A stretch of DNA of 64,000 bases, taken from positions 2,293,001 to 2,357,000 of the forward strand of contig NZ_CP054916.1 in NCBI RefSeq assembly GCF_013364155.1, given 5' to 3'. A program made the translations under genes and the position numbers. The notes beneath the pieces were generated by a model, which worked only from the letters and a program-made list of their open reading frames with translations, ran no database searches and was not told the origin of the DNA. How positions within the stretch are numbered: position 1 is the stretch's first letter; the number at the start of each line of letters is the position of its first letter. Shown piece after piece: positions 41,617 through 51,360 of this stretch. The stretch is from Streptomyces sp. NA02950. Its GTDB lineage: Bacteria > Actinomycetota > Actinomycetes > Streptomycetales > Streptomycetaceae.

Positions 41617-42548
41617 CGGCCGTCTCCCGTCAGCCGTCCGACGAGCTGGACGGCGAGCAGCACCGAGACCACCGCGACCAGCACACACCCCATCGCCGCC
41701 GCATAGCCGAACTGCCCGTAGCGGAACGCCTCTTCGTACGCGAAGAGCATCGGCAGCCGGGTGCGTCCGCCGGGGCCGCCGCCGGTCAGGACGAACACCA
41801 GCGCGAAGGAGTTGATGTTCCAGATGAAGCCGAGCGCGCCGATGGCCAGGGCGACCGGCCGGATGGCGGGCCAGGTGACGGTGCGAAAGCGCCGCCAGGC
41901 ACCCGCGCCGTCCATCGCCGCGGCCTCGTGCAGCTCCCGCGGAACGTTCGAAAGTCCGGCCAGCAGCACCACCGTCACCTGCGGCAGCCGCGCCCAGATG
42001 CCGACCACCACCACGGCGGGCAGCGCGGTGCCCAGATCGCCCAGCCAGTCCCGCTGGGTGCCCAGCGTCTCGCCGAGGATGCCCGCCTCCGGGTGGTAGA
42101 CCAACCGCCACATGATGCCCACCACCACCTCGGGCATCGCCCAGGGAACGATCGCCAACGCCCGTGCCAGCCAGCGGAAGCGGAGGTTCTGGTTGAGCAG
42201 CAGTGCCAGCCCCAGCGCCAGCAGGAACTGCGGTACGGACACGGCAACGGCCCAGACCAGCCCGATCCGGAAGGACTCCCAGAAGAGCGTGTCGTGTGCC
42301 AGGTCCTGGAAGTTCAGCAGCCCGATCCACTCGGTGGGCTCGGTACGGCCCGACTGGGCGTCGGTGAACGCGAGCGAGACCCCGTACAGCAGCGGGCCGA
42401 CGCTCAGCAGCAGGATCGGGATCAGCGCGGGCAGCACCAGGAACCAGGCGCCATGTCCCGTGGCGCGCCGAACTCCCGGCGCGCCGCCGCCGGACGCTCC
42501 CGCGTCCGGTCTCCGGTCCGGCCGCGCCGTCGCGGTCGTGGGTGTCAC
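41613..42548 (-). CDS. Carbohydrate ABC permease (MalF type)
   Basis: This 311-aa permease has six helices and the EAA loop VPRELHEAAAMDGAGAWRRF. The GTG at 42548 (GAAGGAG about 10 nt upstream) places the first residue shortly before a Thr/Arg/Pro-rich cytosolic head of about 40 residues. It is the first gene of the operon. The overlap with the MalG-like gene is ATGA. Its divergent neighbour is the phosphotransferase-like gene. Confidence 0.9.
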   Translation of the reverse strand: MTPTTATARPDRRPDAGASGGGAPGVRRATGHGAWFLVLPALIPILLLSVGPLLYGVSLAFTDAQSGRTEPTEWIGLLNFQDLAHDTLFWESFRIGLVWAVAVSVPQFLLALGLALLLNQNLRFRWLARALAIVPWAMPEVVVGIMWRLVYHPEAGILGETLGTQRDWLGDLGTALPAVVVVGIWARLPQVTVVLLAGLSNVPRELHEAAAMDGAGAWRRFRTVTWPAIRPVALAIGALGFIWNINSFALVFVLTGGGPGGRTRLPMLFAYEEAFRYGQFGYAAAMGCVLVAVVSVLLAVQLVGRLTGDGR

Positions 42549-42578
42549 GGGCAGGGGGCTCCTTCGGGGCGCGGCGGG

Positions 42579-42616
42579 GCGGTGAGCGGGGCGGGGCAGT
42601 GCGGTGAGCGGGGCGG
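42579..42616. repeat. 16-bp direct repeat in sugar-operon promoter region
   Basis: GCGGTGAGCGGGGCGG occurs at 42579-42594 and 42601-42616, a 22-bp period that would place both copies on the same DNA face. It is in the divergent region upstream of the ABC operon. It may be a regulatory site or mere GC-rich duplication. The remainder of 42549-42807 shows no further signal. Confidence 0.4.
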
Positions 42617-42807
42617 TGCGAGTCGGCTCGGTGGGGAGGCCCACGTCATCGTGCGGAGGGGACCGGGTGCAGTCAAGACGTACGACCGGGGGTGCGGCGT
42701 ACGGGAGTTGACGCCGCGCCGCGCTGCCCGGGACCCCGGTGATGATCAACGAACGGGCCGAGGGTGCATGATGAGCCATGGCGCGCGGGCGGCGAAGGGG
42801 ATACGGC

Positions 42808-43719
42808 GTGGCGGACGTGGCGTTCACGGAGGAGCGGGCGCGGGCGGTGCTCGGGGCGGCGCTGCCGCCGTATCGGGAGGGGGCGGCCGAGGCGCGGCTG
42901 CTGTCCTTCGGTGAGAACGCCGTCTTCGCCGTCGACAGCCTGTCGCTGGTGGTGCGGGTCAGCCGGGACCTGGAGGTATGGGACCGGGCGGCCCGGGAGC
43001 TGAAGGTGGCCGACTGGCTGGCACGGGAGGGACTGCCCGCGGTACGGCCCGACCGGAGCTATGGCTCGGAGCAGCCGCTTCCGTTCTCCGGCCATCTGGT
43101 GACCTACTGGCAGCGGCTCCCGGAGCCGGTACGGCCCGCCGGGCCCCGCGATCTGGCCGCGCTGCTGCATATGGTGCACGCCCTGCCGGAGCCGCCCGCG
43201 GAACTGTCGCTGGAGCTGCCGCGGCGGGAGCTGCTGGGCGGGGTGGAGCGCTGGCTGCGGCTGGCCGGGGACGCGATCGATCCGGCGGACGCGGCGTATC
43301 TGCGCGCCCGCCGGGACGACGTCGCGGCGGCGGCCGCCGAGCTGACACCGCGGCTGGCCCCCGGGCCGATCCACGGGGACGCCCTGCCGCGCAATGTGCA
43401 CATCGGGCCCGACGGCCCGGTCCTCGTCGACCTGGAGACGTTCTCCTCCGATCTGCGCGAGCACGACCTCGTGGTCATGGCCCTGACCCGGGACCGCTAC
43501 GGTCTCGAGCCGGCCGCCTACGACGAATTCACGGCGGCCTACGGCTGGGATGTGCGCGAGTGGCCCGGCTGTGCGGTGCTGCGGGGCGCCCGGGAGACCG
43601 CCAGCTGTGCGTGGGTGGCCCAGCACGCGCCGGACAATCCGGCGGCGCGGGCCGAGTTCGCCCGCCGGGTGGCCTCCCTGCGGGAGGGTGACCCGGCGGT
43701 GCGCTGGTCCGCGTTCTGA
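42808..43719 (+). CDS. Aminoglycoside phosphotransferase (APH)-fold kinase
   Basis: This 303-aa kinase has the APH pattern: nucleotide-loop ARLLSFGENAVFAVDSLSLV, catalytic IHGDALPRNVHIGPDGPVLV (His189, Asp191, Asn196) and metal-binding DLETFSSDLREHDLV. APH-fold kinases phosphorylate antibiotics, choline, homoserine and other small molecules. No match to a known antibiotic kinase is evident. GTG 42808 is preferred (GAAGGGG, 7-nt spacer). ATG 42778 would add ten residues without a ribosome site. Confidence 0.82.
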   Translation: MADVAFTEERARAVLGAALPPYREGAAEARLLSFGENAVFAVDSLSLVVRVSRDLEVWDRAARELKVADWLAREGLPAVRPDRSYGSEQPLPFSGHLVTYWQRLPEPVRPAGPRDLAALLHMVHALPEPPAELSLELPRRELLGGVERWLRLAGDAIDPADAAYLRARRDDVAAAAAELTPRLAPGPIHGDALPRNVHIGPDGPVLVDLETFSSDLREHDLVVMALTRDRYGLEPAAYDEFTAAYGWDVREWPGCAVLRGARETASCAWVAQHAPDNPAARAEFARRVASLREGDPAVRWSAF

Positions 43720-43756
43720 CCGGGGTGCCGCGTCCCGACCGGGGTGCCGGCGCCGC

Positions 43757-44353
43757 TCAGGCCCTCCAGGCGGGGTCGCGGCCGCTGAGGCCGACCGCGC
43801 GGTCCAGCGCCGGAGCACTCTCCGGCACCGGGACAACGGCCCCGAACAGCTCCTTCGGACGGTCCTCGAGCGCGGACTGCGACAGCAGCCCGATGACGGC
43901 CTCGGCGCTGCGGGAGTCGCAGTCGAACGGCTGGCCGGTGGCACGGGCCAGATCCCAGCCGTGGATGACCAGCTCGTCCAGGGCCACCAGGCCCATGACT
44001 CCGGCGGGCAGGGTGACTCCCCCGGCCTCCGTGGACCCCTGCCAGGCCGCCGGGTCCCGCCACGCGGCCGCCATGCCGTCCAGCCGCCGCGGCAGCTCCT
44101 CCCGCCAGCCCGGCTCCAGCCGCGCCGCGGACCCCTGACCGGGCGCGGAGCGCTCCGCATCCTCCGGCGCCTTCTTGCGCGCTGCGTTCTGGAAGGCGAG
44201 TGCCAGCCCCATGATGTGGTCCAGCAGGTCCCCCACCGAGTACTCCGCGCAGGGGGTGCGCGCCGTCAGCTGATCGTCCGAGACTCCGCTGAGCAGTGCG
44301 GTCACCTGTCGGGCCGCGGGGCCGAGATCGACGATCGGGCTCTCTTGTGTCAC
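43757..44353 (-). CDS. TIGR03086/DinB-like metalloprotein (mycothiol-transferase fold)
   Basis: This 198-aa protein is of the actinobacterial TIGR03086 family related to mycothiol-dependent maleylpyruvate isomerase. A helical bundle has metal-ligand candidates in GDLLDHIMGLALAF and DELVIHGWDLARATGQ. These proteins use mycothiol in detoxification or ring-cleavage chemistry, but the substrate is unknown. GTG 44353 follows GAGGAGG with a 6-nt spacer. It is convergent with the APH gene, separated by 37 bp containing a duplicated GACCGGGGTGCCG. Confidence 0.8.
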   Translation of the reverse strand: MTQESPIVDLGPAARQVTALLSGVSDDQLTARTPCAEYSVGDLLDHIMGLALAFQNAARKKAPEDAERSAPGQGSAARLEPGWREELPRRLDGMAAAWRDPAAWQGSTEAGGVTLPAGVMGLVALDELVIHGWDLARATGQPFDCDSRSAEAVIGLLSQSALEDRPKELFGAVVPVPESAPALDRAVGLSGRDPAWRA

Positions 44354-44477
44354 GGCGGTCCTCCTCGTTCCGGTCCGGTCATCCCTCTGCCTGTACGGAC
44401 CGGCCGGAGGCGGGAAACTCATCGGCGCGGGGTGCGCCCGTCCGGCCGACGGCCGTCCGGCGCGCCCGCCCCGGGAC

Positions 44478-45200
44478 CTACGCCACGGCCGCGCCCACCT
44501 CGCGCAGCGGCCAGCTGCCGTCCACGACCGCGTCCGGGGTGCCCTTGCGGCGCAGCCAGGACTGGAAGTCGGCGGCCCAGTGCGCGTACCAGCCCACCTG
44601 CTTGCGGTGCAGATCCCACAGCTCGAGCCCGGCCACCTCGCGGTGGCGCTCGGCGAGCGCGCAGGCCACCCGCACCGCCGCCAGCGCGTCCGCCCCGGCC
44701 TCATGGGCCCGCTCATGCGCCACGCCGTACTCCCCGCAGACCGCCTCCAGCGTCCGCTTGCCCTTGCGGTAGCGGTCGACGGCCCGGTCTATCGTGTACG
44801 GATCGACCACCGGGCCGGTCTCCGCCCCGTCCAGCCGCTCGCTCAGCGGCCGCAGCCCGTACCGCGCCACCTCGGCGGCCAGCAGGCTCAGATCGAACGC
44901 CGCGTTGTACGCCACCACCGGGACGCCCCGGCGCCAGTGCGCCACCAGCGCGTCCGCGACCTCGTCGACCACCTCCGCCGCGGGCCGCCCCTCGGCCTTG
45001 GCCCGCTCGTCGGTGATCCCGTGCACCGCCACGGCACCCTGCGGGATGGGCACCCCCGGATCGGCCAGCCACTCCCGCCGCGCGATCGGCTCCCCGCCCT
45101 TCACCTCGATCACGGCCGCCGTCACGATCCGCGCCGTCCGCGGATCGGTGCCCGTCGTCTCCAGATCGAATCCGATCAGAAGCTCACGGTGCCAGCCCAT
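44478..45200 (-). CDS. DEDDh 3'-5' exonuclease (DnaQ-like)
   Basis: This 240-aa exonuclease has motif ExoI LIGFDLETTGTDPRTARIVT (Asp12, Glu14), ExoII VPVVAYNAAFDLSLLAAEVA and ExoIII with the catalytic His and Asp in ERAHEAGADALAAVRVACAL. Probably processes DNA 3' ends in repair or proofreading. It is a stand-alone protein without polymerase or BRCT domains. ATG 45200 has AGGGAGG with a 6-nt spacer. The 45201-45377 gap shows only short C/G-rich direct repeats. Confidence 0.9.
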   Translation of the reverse strand: MGWHRELLIGFDLETTGTDPRTARIVTAAVIEVKGGEPIARREWLADPGVPIPQGAVAVHGITDERAKAEGRPAAEVVDEVADALVAHWRRGVPVVAYNAAFDLSLLAAEVARYGLRPLSERLDGAETGPVVDPYTIDRAVDRYRKGKRTLEAVCGEYGVAHERAHEAGADALAAVRVACALAERHREVAGLELWDLHRKQVGWYAHWAADFQSWLRRKGTPDAVVDGSWPLREVGAAVA

Positions 45201-45377
45201 GGCTGCCCTCCCTTGACATGATTCCCCCGGTTTCCCCCGGTTTTGCCTTGGTGTTCCTCACCTTCCCACGCACCACTGACAACGCCGGTCGGCACCGCCC
45301 GACGGCCCCGGGGCGGGACGCGGTCCAGCGGGGCCGTTCAGCAGGACCGTTCAGGAGGGGCGTTTTCGGGAGGGACT

Positions 45378-46631
45378 TCAGGAGACGGGCCGGGAGTCCG
45401 CCCAGACGCTCTCGAACTCCTCCCGGTAGGTGCCGAAGAGCCCGCCGTCCGCGGCGGGACCGGCGTCCTGGCCCGCCCGCACCACCTCGCGGCCCCGGCC
45501 GCCGCCCCGCAGCACCAGCACCGGGGCCTCCATACCGCGGGCCTTGCGCAGATAGCTCTGGACGACCGCGAGCCCGTCGGTGCCGTCGCCGTTCACCAGG
45601 TAGGCGGTGAAGCGGGGGGTCTCGTCGAAGACATGGATCTCGAAGGCCCCGGGGTCGCGCAGCCGGGCCCGGACCCGTCGCATATGGAGGATGTTCATCT
45701 CCACCGAACGGCTCATCTCGCCCTTCTTCAGGCCGAGTTCGCGTTCGCGACGGCGCACCGCGCTGCTCGCGGGGTTGAGGAAGAGCAGCCGCGCCCGGCA
45801 GCCGGATTCGGCCAGCCGCACCAGACGGCGGCCGGAGTAGTTCTGGACCAGGAGGTTGAGCCCGATACCGACCGCGTCGAGGCGGCGGGCGCCCTCGAAC
45901 AGGTCCTCGGCGGGCAGTTGCCGCTGGAGCCGTACCCGGTCGGAGTGGACGCCGACCACATCGGCGTAGCGGTCGCCGACGAGGTCCTCGACGGCGTCGA
46001 TGGGCAGCCGGTCCGCGGAAGGGGTGCCGGTGCCGCTGCCGAGTATCTCCAGCAGCCGGGCCGAGGCACGCTCGGCCTGGGCGAGCACCGTCTCGGACAG
46101 GGCGCGGTTGCGGGAGACGACATTGCGCGCGACCTCCAGCTCGTCCAGGGCGAGCTCCACCTCGCGCCTGTCGTCGAGGTAGGGCTCGAAGCACGGCCAG
46201 TGCTGGACGAGCAGCTCCCGCAGCTGCGGGAGGGTGAGGAAGCTGAGCACGTTGTCGTCGGCGGGATCGAGCAGATAGCCCTTGCGGCGGCTCACCTCCC
46301 GGACCGCCACCGCGCGCTGCACCCACTCCTGTCCGGCGGGTCCGGCCGCGGCGATGACCCAGTCGTCGCCGTGGACCGGTTCGTAGATGGGCCGGAGTAC
46401 GGCACCGACGACCGCGCGCAGCCGCTGTTCCACCAGGTTCAGCCAGATGTAGGCCCGCCCGGCCCGGCGCGCGCGTGTCCGCACCTCGGTCCAGGCGTCG
46501 GCGCCCCAGTCCAGTTCCGCTCCGATCTCCATCGGCCGCACCAGGGACACCGCGCCGGGAGGTGCTTCGGTGGAGCCGTCACCCCCGGGACCTCCGTCAC
46601 CAGGGGGCAGCTCCAGCCCGCCCGAGCTCAC
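45378..46631 (-). CDS. SAV2148-type HEPN-domain protein
   Basis: This 417-aa protein is soluble. The N-terminal part holds a Swt1-like HEPN segment (RAYIWLNLVEQRLRAVVGAV, about residues 58-78) with the R-x4-6-H/polar type helix pattern. The middle is helix rich. The C-terminal region (SGRRLVRLAESGCRARLLFL, then PRFTAYLVNGDGTDGLAVVQ) resembles a phospholipase-D/DUF-like alpha-beta fold. Streptomyces annotate this as SAV2148 family HEPN protein. HEPN domains often act as RNases in toxin or antiviral systems, but catalytic residues are not certain. No antitoxin partner is adjacent. GTG 46631 follows GGAAGG. Confidence 0.78.
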   Translation of the reverse strand: MSSGGLELPPGDGGPGGDGSTEAPPGAVSLVRPMEIGAELDWGADAWTEVRTRARRAGRAYIWLNLVEQRLRAVVGAVLRPIYEPVHGDDWVIAAAGPAGQEWVQRAVAVREVSRRKGYLLDPADDNVLSFLTLPQLRELLVQHWPCFEPYLDDRREVELALDELEVARNVVSRNRALSETVLAQAERASARLLEILGSGTGTPSADRLPIDAVEDLVGDRYADVVGVHSDRVRLQRQLPAEDLFEGARRLDAVGIGLNLLVQNYSGRRLVRLAESGCRARLLFLNPASSAVRRRERELGLKKGEMSRSVEMNILHMRRVRARLRDPGAFEIHVFDETPRFTAYLVNGDGTDGLAVVQSYLRKARGMEAPVLVLRGGGRGREVVRAGQDAGPAADGGLFGTYREEFESVWADSRPVS

Positions 46632-46719
46632 CTGTGCACCGCCTTCCGCCCCCGTTCAACGATCACCGCAGACTACTGCGCGGGCGGAGGCGGTGCAGCA
46701 CTCTCGATCGACCTATCGG

Positions 46720-48039
46720 TCAACCTTGCTCTTCTGTATGGCCGTTGTGACCGGAGAGTGCGGGAGGCGTGAGCGGATTCATAGCGGTGACATCGCGCGG
46801 GGAGAGCTGGAAGCCCTGCCAGTGGACCGGCATCGGCTCCTGGTCCTCGTCACGGGCGATGTGGTGGAAACCGATGTTGACCCATACGACCGGGTGTTTG
46901 AGGCTCTGGCCGTTGACCCACTTGTCGACGGACTTGCCCGCGCCCCGACCGCAGTTGCGCAGGTTGTTGCTGGCGAACTGCTCGCACTTGTTGTACTCGG
47001 TGAAGTACACGTCGTGCTTGGTGTAGCCGCGGCCCTGGTACTTGGTGGTGTGTCCGGGCACGATCTCGTAGCTGCGCGGGTGGCCGTCCTTGTTCTTGCC
47101 CGCGGTGCTCACCACCCGCCACCAGCGCGCTTCGGCTGCGTCCCCGGCGAGCTCCTTGGTGACCTGGGTGCGGGTGGTCTTGGTCTTGGGGATCTGGCCG
47201 GAGGTGGCGGTGGTCTTGGAGTCGTACTGCTCGACCTTGCTCTTGGGCGAGCCGTCGAGGCCGAAGTTGAGCCGCCAGAACACATTGTGGGCGTGGCTGG
47301 TGGCGTAGTCCTTGGCGCCCTTGCCGATCGGCCAGCCGCGGCCGTCACCCGCGTCGTAGTCCATCGGGGAGAGTGTGCCGGTGGCGCCGACCTGCATGGA
47401 CATGGTGCCGTCGCCGGAGAACCGCCACTCGGTGATGTACTCGTACCAGCCGACCTGGTTGACGGTGTAGAGCAGCAGGTCCTTGCCCTGCCGCTGGTAG
47501 ACCTTGTTCCCTTCGCCCGTCATGCGGTAGGCGTGGCCGCGGGCGCGGGTGGTGGCGCACAGACCCTTCACGTTCTGCCGGCCGGGATCCCAGGCGTCCG
47601 GCACCCGCACGGTCTTGATGGTGCCGCCGGGACACTCGGCCGGGTCCAGCTGCAGCAGGCCCTGGGCGAAGTCCTGGCCGGTGATGTCGTCGTACTCATT
47701 GCTGCCGTCGTCGTAGGGCACATGGATCTGGCCCAGCTTGGCCGAGGTCAGCACCTTGATGGGGGCGGACTCGCCCTTGGGCTGGTACGAGACGTTGTCG
47801 AGCACCAGCCCGGCCTTGCTCTCGTAGTGCCAGCACATCCGCCAGGTGGTGCCGCCGTCCAGCTCCTGTTCGACCTTGTAGGCGGAGCTGCAGTCCGCGG
47901 CGGGCGCGGGGGCCTTCACCGGGGCCTTCGGGGCTGCCTGGGCGGGGCCCGCGGCGACCGCCACGGTACCGAGCAGCGTCGAGGCGCCGATGGCCGCCGC
48001 GACCCTGAGGCGGGCGCGGCGAAGCCTTCTTTCGGGCAT
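46720..48039 (-). CDS. Secreted copper amine oxidase catalytic subunit (C-terminal domain only)
   Basis: This 439-aa protein has a signal peptide (ARLRVAAAIGASTLLGTVAV) and AO catalytic-domain landmarks. Copper ligands are His249 and His251 (TSHAHNVFW) and one of His392/His393 (GFHHIARDEDQEPM). The C-terminal QGFQLSPRDVTAMNP resembles the AO end. The topaquinone precursor motif, normally Asn-Tyr-Asp/Glu, is GWYEYITEW (Tyr199 preceded by Trp), so cofactor formation is questionable. N2/N3 domains are missing here but appear encoded by the upstream gene. ATG 48039 follows AGGAG with a 5-nt spacer. Confidence 0.82.
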   Translation of the reverse strand: MPERRLRRARLRVAAAIGASTLLGTVAVAAGPAQAAPKAPVKAPAPAADCSSAYKVEQELDGGTTWRMCWHYESKAGLVLDNVSYQPKGESAPIKVLTSAKLGQIHVPYDDGSNEYDDITGQDFAQGLLQLDPAECPGGTIKTVRVPDAWDPGRQNVKGLCATTRARGHAYRMTGEGNKVYQRQGKDLLLYTVNQVGWYEYITEWRFSGDGTMSMQVGATGTLSPMDYDAGDGRGWPIGKGAKDYATSHAHNVFWRLNFGLDGSPKSKVEQYDSKTTATSGQIPKTKTTRTQVTKELAGDAAEARWWRVVSTAGKNKDGHPRSYEIVPGHTTKYQGRGYTKHDVYFTEYNKCEQFASNNLRNCGRGAGKSVDKWVNGQSLKHPVVWVNIGFHHIARDEDQEPMPVHWQGFQLSPRDVTAMNPLTPPALSGHNGHTEEQG

Positions 48040-48094
48040 GGAGGACTCCTGTCGGTTCAGCATGTGGGTGGGCGTGGGCAAGCGTCCGGCGGCG

Positions 48095-48889
48095 TCAGCC
48101 CAGCCGGGCGACCGAGTGGTCGCTCAGGTCGATCACCAGCTGGCGGGTGTCGATCCACGGGCCGTTGACGACCCGGGTGAACAGCCGCACACAGCGGTGC
48201 TTGCCGCAGTCCTGGACGGCGGCCGGTCCGGCGTTGCCCTCGCCCGCGCGGTAGACGAAACCGGTCACGGTCAGCTGGCCGGGGCCGGTCAGCGTCTTGC
48301 CGGTGGCGTCCTTGAAGTCCTCCTTCAGATCCGCGCCCCGCTTGTCGTTGATCAGCAGCCGGGCGGCCTCCACGGCCTCGTCATGGCCGGGCGGCGGCTG
48401 GACACCCCGCTGGGTGTCGGTGTGCTCGACCTTGCCCGCGCGCAGGTCGACCGTCTTGGTCACATATGTGTCGTCCTTGTAGTCGTAGTACGTGACATCG
48501 GCACGACGGGGCGGAGCGGCCGCGCCGACCTCGTCCGGTTCCAGTTCGGCGAGGTCGGTGGAGAGGTGCTCGGGGCCCTTCTTGCCCTTGACGTCCTCGC
48601 TCTCGGCCCGGAAGCCGCGGCTGAGCGCGAGCGACTGGGCGCGCTTCATCTCGTCGTCGGTGAGCGGATCCCGCCCGGTGCCCTTCTTCCCCCGCTCGGG
48701 AGCGGACTCCACCACTCCGGGCCGCGGCGACGCCTGGCCCTGCTCGGCCGCGGAACCCTGCGGCCCTCCCCCGCCCGGTCCCTCGTCACCGGACGCGCTG
48801 CTCGGCAGCGTCACCCCGATCATCACCGCGGCCGCCGTGACGGCCACGGCCGCACCGGCCACCACCTTGCCCAGGTGCCGGTGGATCAT
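48095..48889 (-). CDS. Secreted amine-oxidase N-domain partner (tyramine oxidase subunit B-like)
   Basis: This protein of about 264 aa has a membrane or signal segment (VVAGAAVAVTAAAVMIGVTL). Residues 90-250 resemble AO N2/N3 domains: VTYYDYKDDTYVTKTVDLRA, then GKVEHTDTQRGVQPPPGHDE and AVEAARLLINDKRGADLK. In normal amine oxidases these sit N-terminal to the catalytic domain in one chain. It is followed 55 bp later by the catalytic part on the same strand, suggesting a two-chain secreted enzyme. ATG 48889 is chosen. GTG 48898 is a possible start. Confidence 0.75.
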   Translation of the reverse strand: MIHRHLGKVVAGAAVAVTAAAVMIGVTLPSSASGDEGPGGGGPQGSAAEQGQASPRPGVVESAPERGKKGTGRDPLTDDEMKRAQSLALSRGFRAESEDVKGKKGPEHLSTDLAELEPDEVGAAAPPRRADVTYYDYKDDTYVTKTVDLRAGKVEHTDTQRGVQPPPGHDEAVEAARLLINDKRGADLKEDFKDATGKTLTGPGQLTVTGFVYRAGEGNAGPAAVQDCGKHRCVRLFTRVVNGPWIDTRQLVIDLSDHSVARLG

Positions 48890-48932
48890 CGTGCGCACAT
48901 CCTCCCCCAATCCCCCCTGTCGACATATCCTG

Positions 48933-48959
48933 TCGCATAGCGGTAAATCACGTATGCGA
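48933..48959. promoter_or_regulatory. 7-bp inverted repeat in the amine oxidase / glgX divergent region
   Basis: TCGCATA (48933-48939) and TATGCGA (48953-48959) form perfect arms with a 13-nt spacer in the promoter region between the leftward amine-oxidase pair and rightward glgX. It is plausible as an operator for either side. The rest of 48890-49131 has no gene. Confidence 0.4.
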
Positions 48960-49131
48960 ACGTCACCCGGTAGGACGAACCAAGGTGGCCGTAGGTTGCC
49001 TCCCAATTGAGGAAGTTCCGCCGAAACAGCGGTCAGACCGGGCCAGTTGGGAAAGGATTCCCCTCCGATCCGGTTCCGTCCGGTGCCACGGGTGCTCGCG
49101 GCCCCCGGAGGAGAAGTGGAAGAGTCGACGC

Positions 49132-51270
<2,139 letters not shown>

Positions 51271-51360
51271 GAGGCCGGGGGCCGACGGAGGGGTCGGTGG
51301 AGCACCCGAATGGGTGCGCGGGCATCTCATGGAACCCGCGGGGTGGGTACATACGTTCCT

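Noticed and set aside
40747-42548. Sugar transporter treated as broken because no ATPase gene is present
   Set aside because: Streptomyces sugar transporters commonly share the MsiK ATPase encoded elsewhere, so the operon can be complete.
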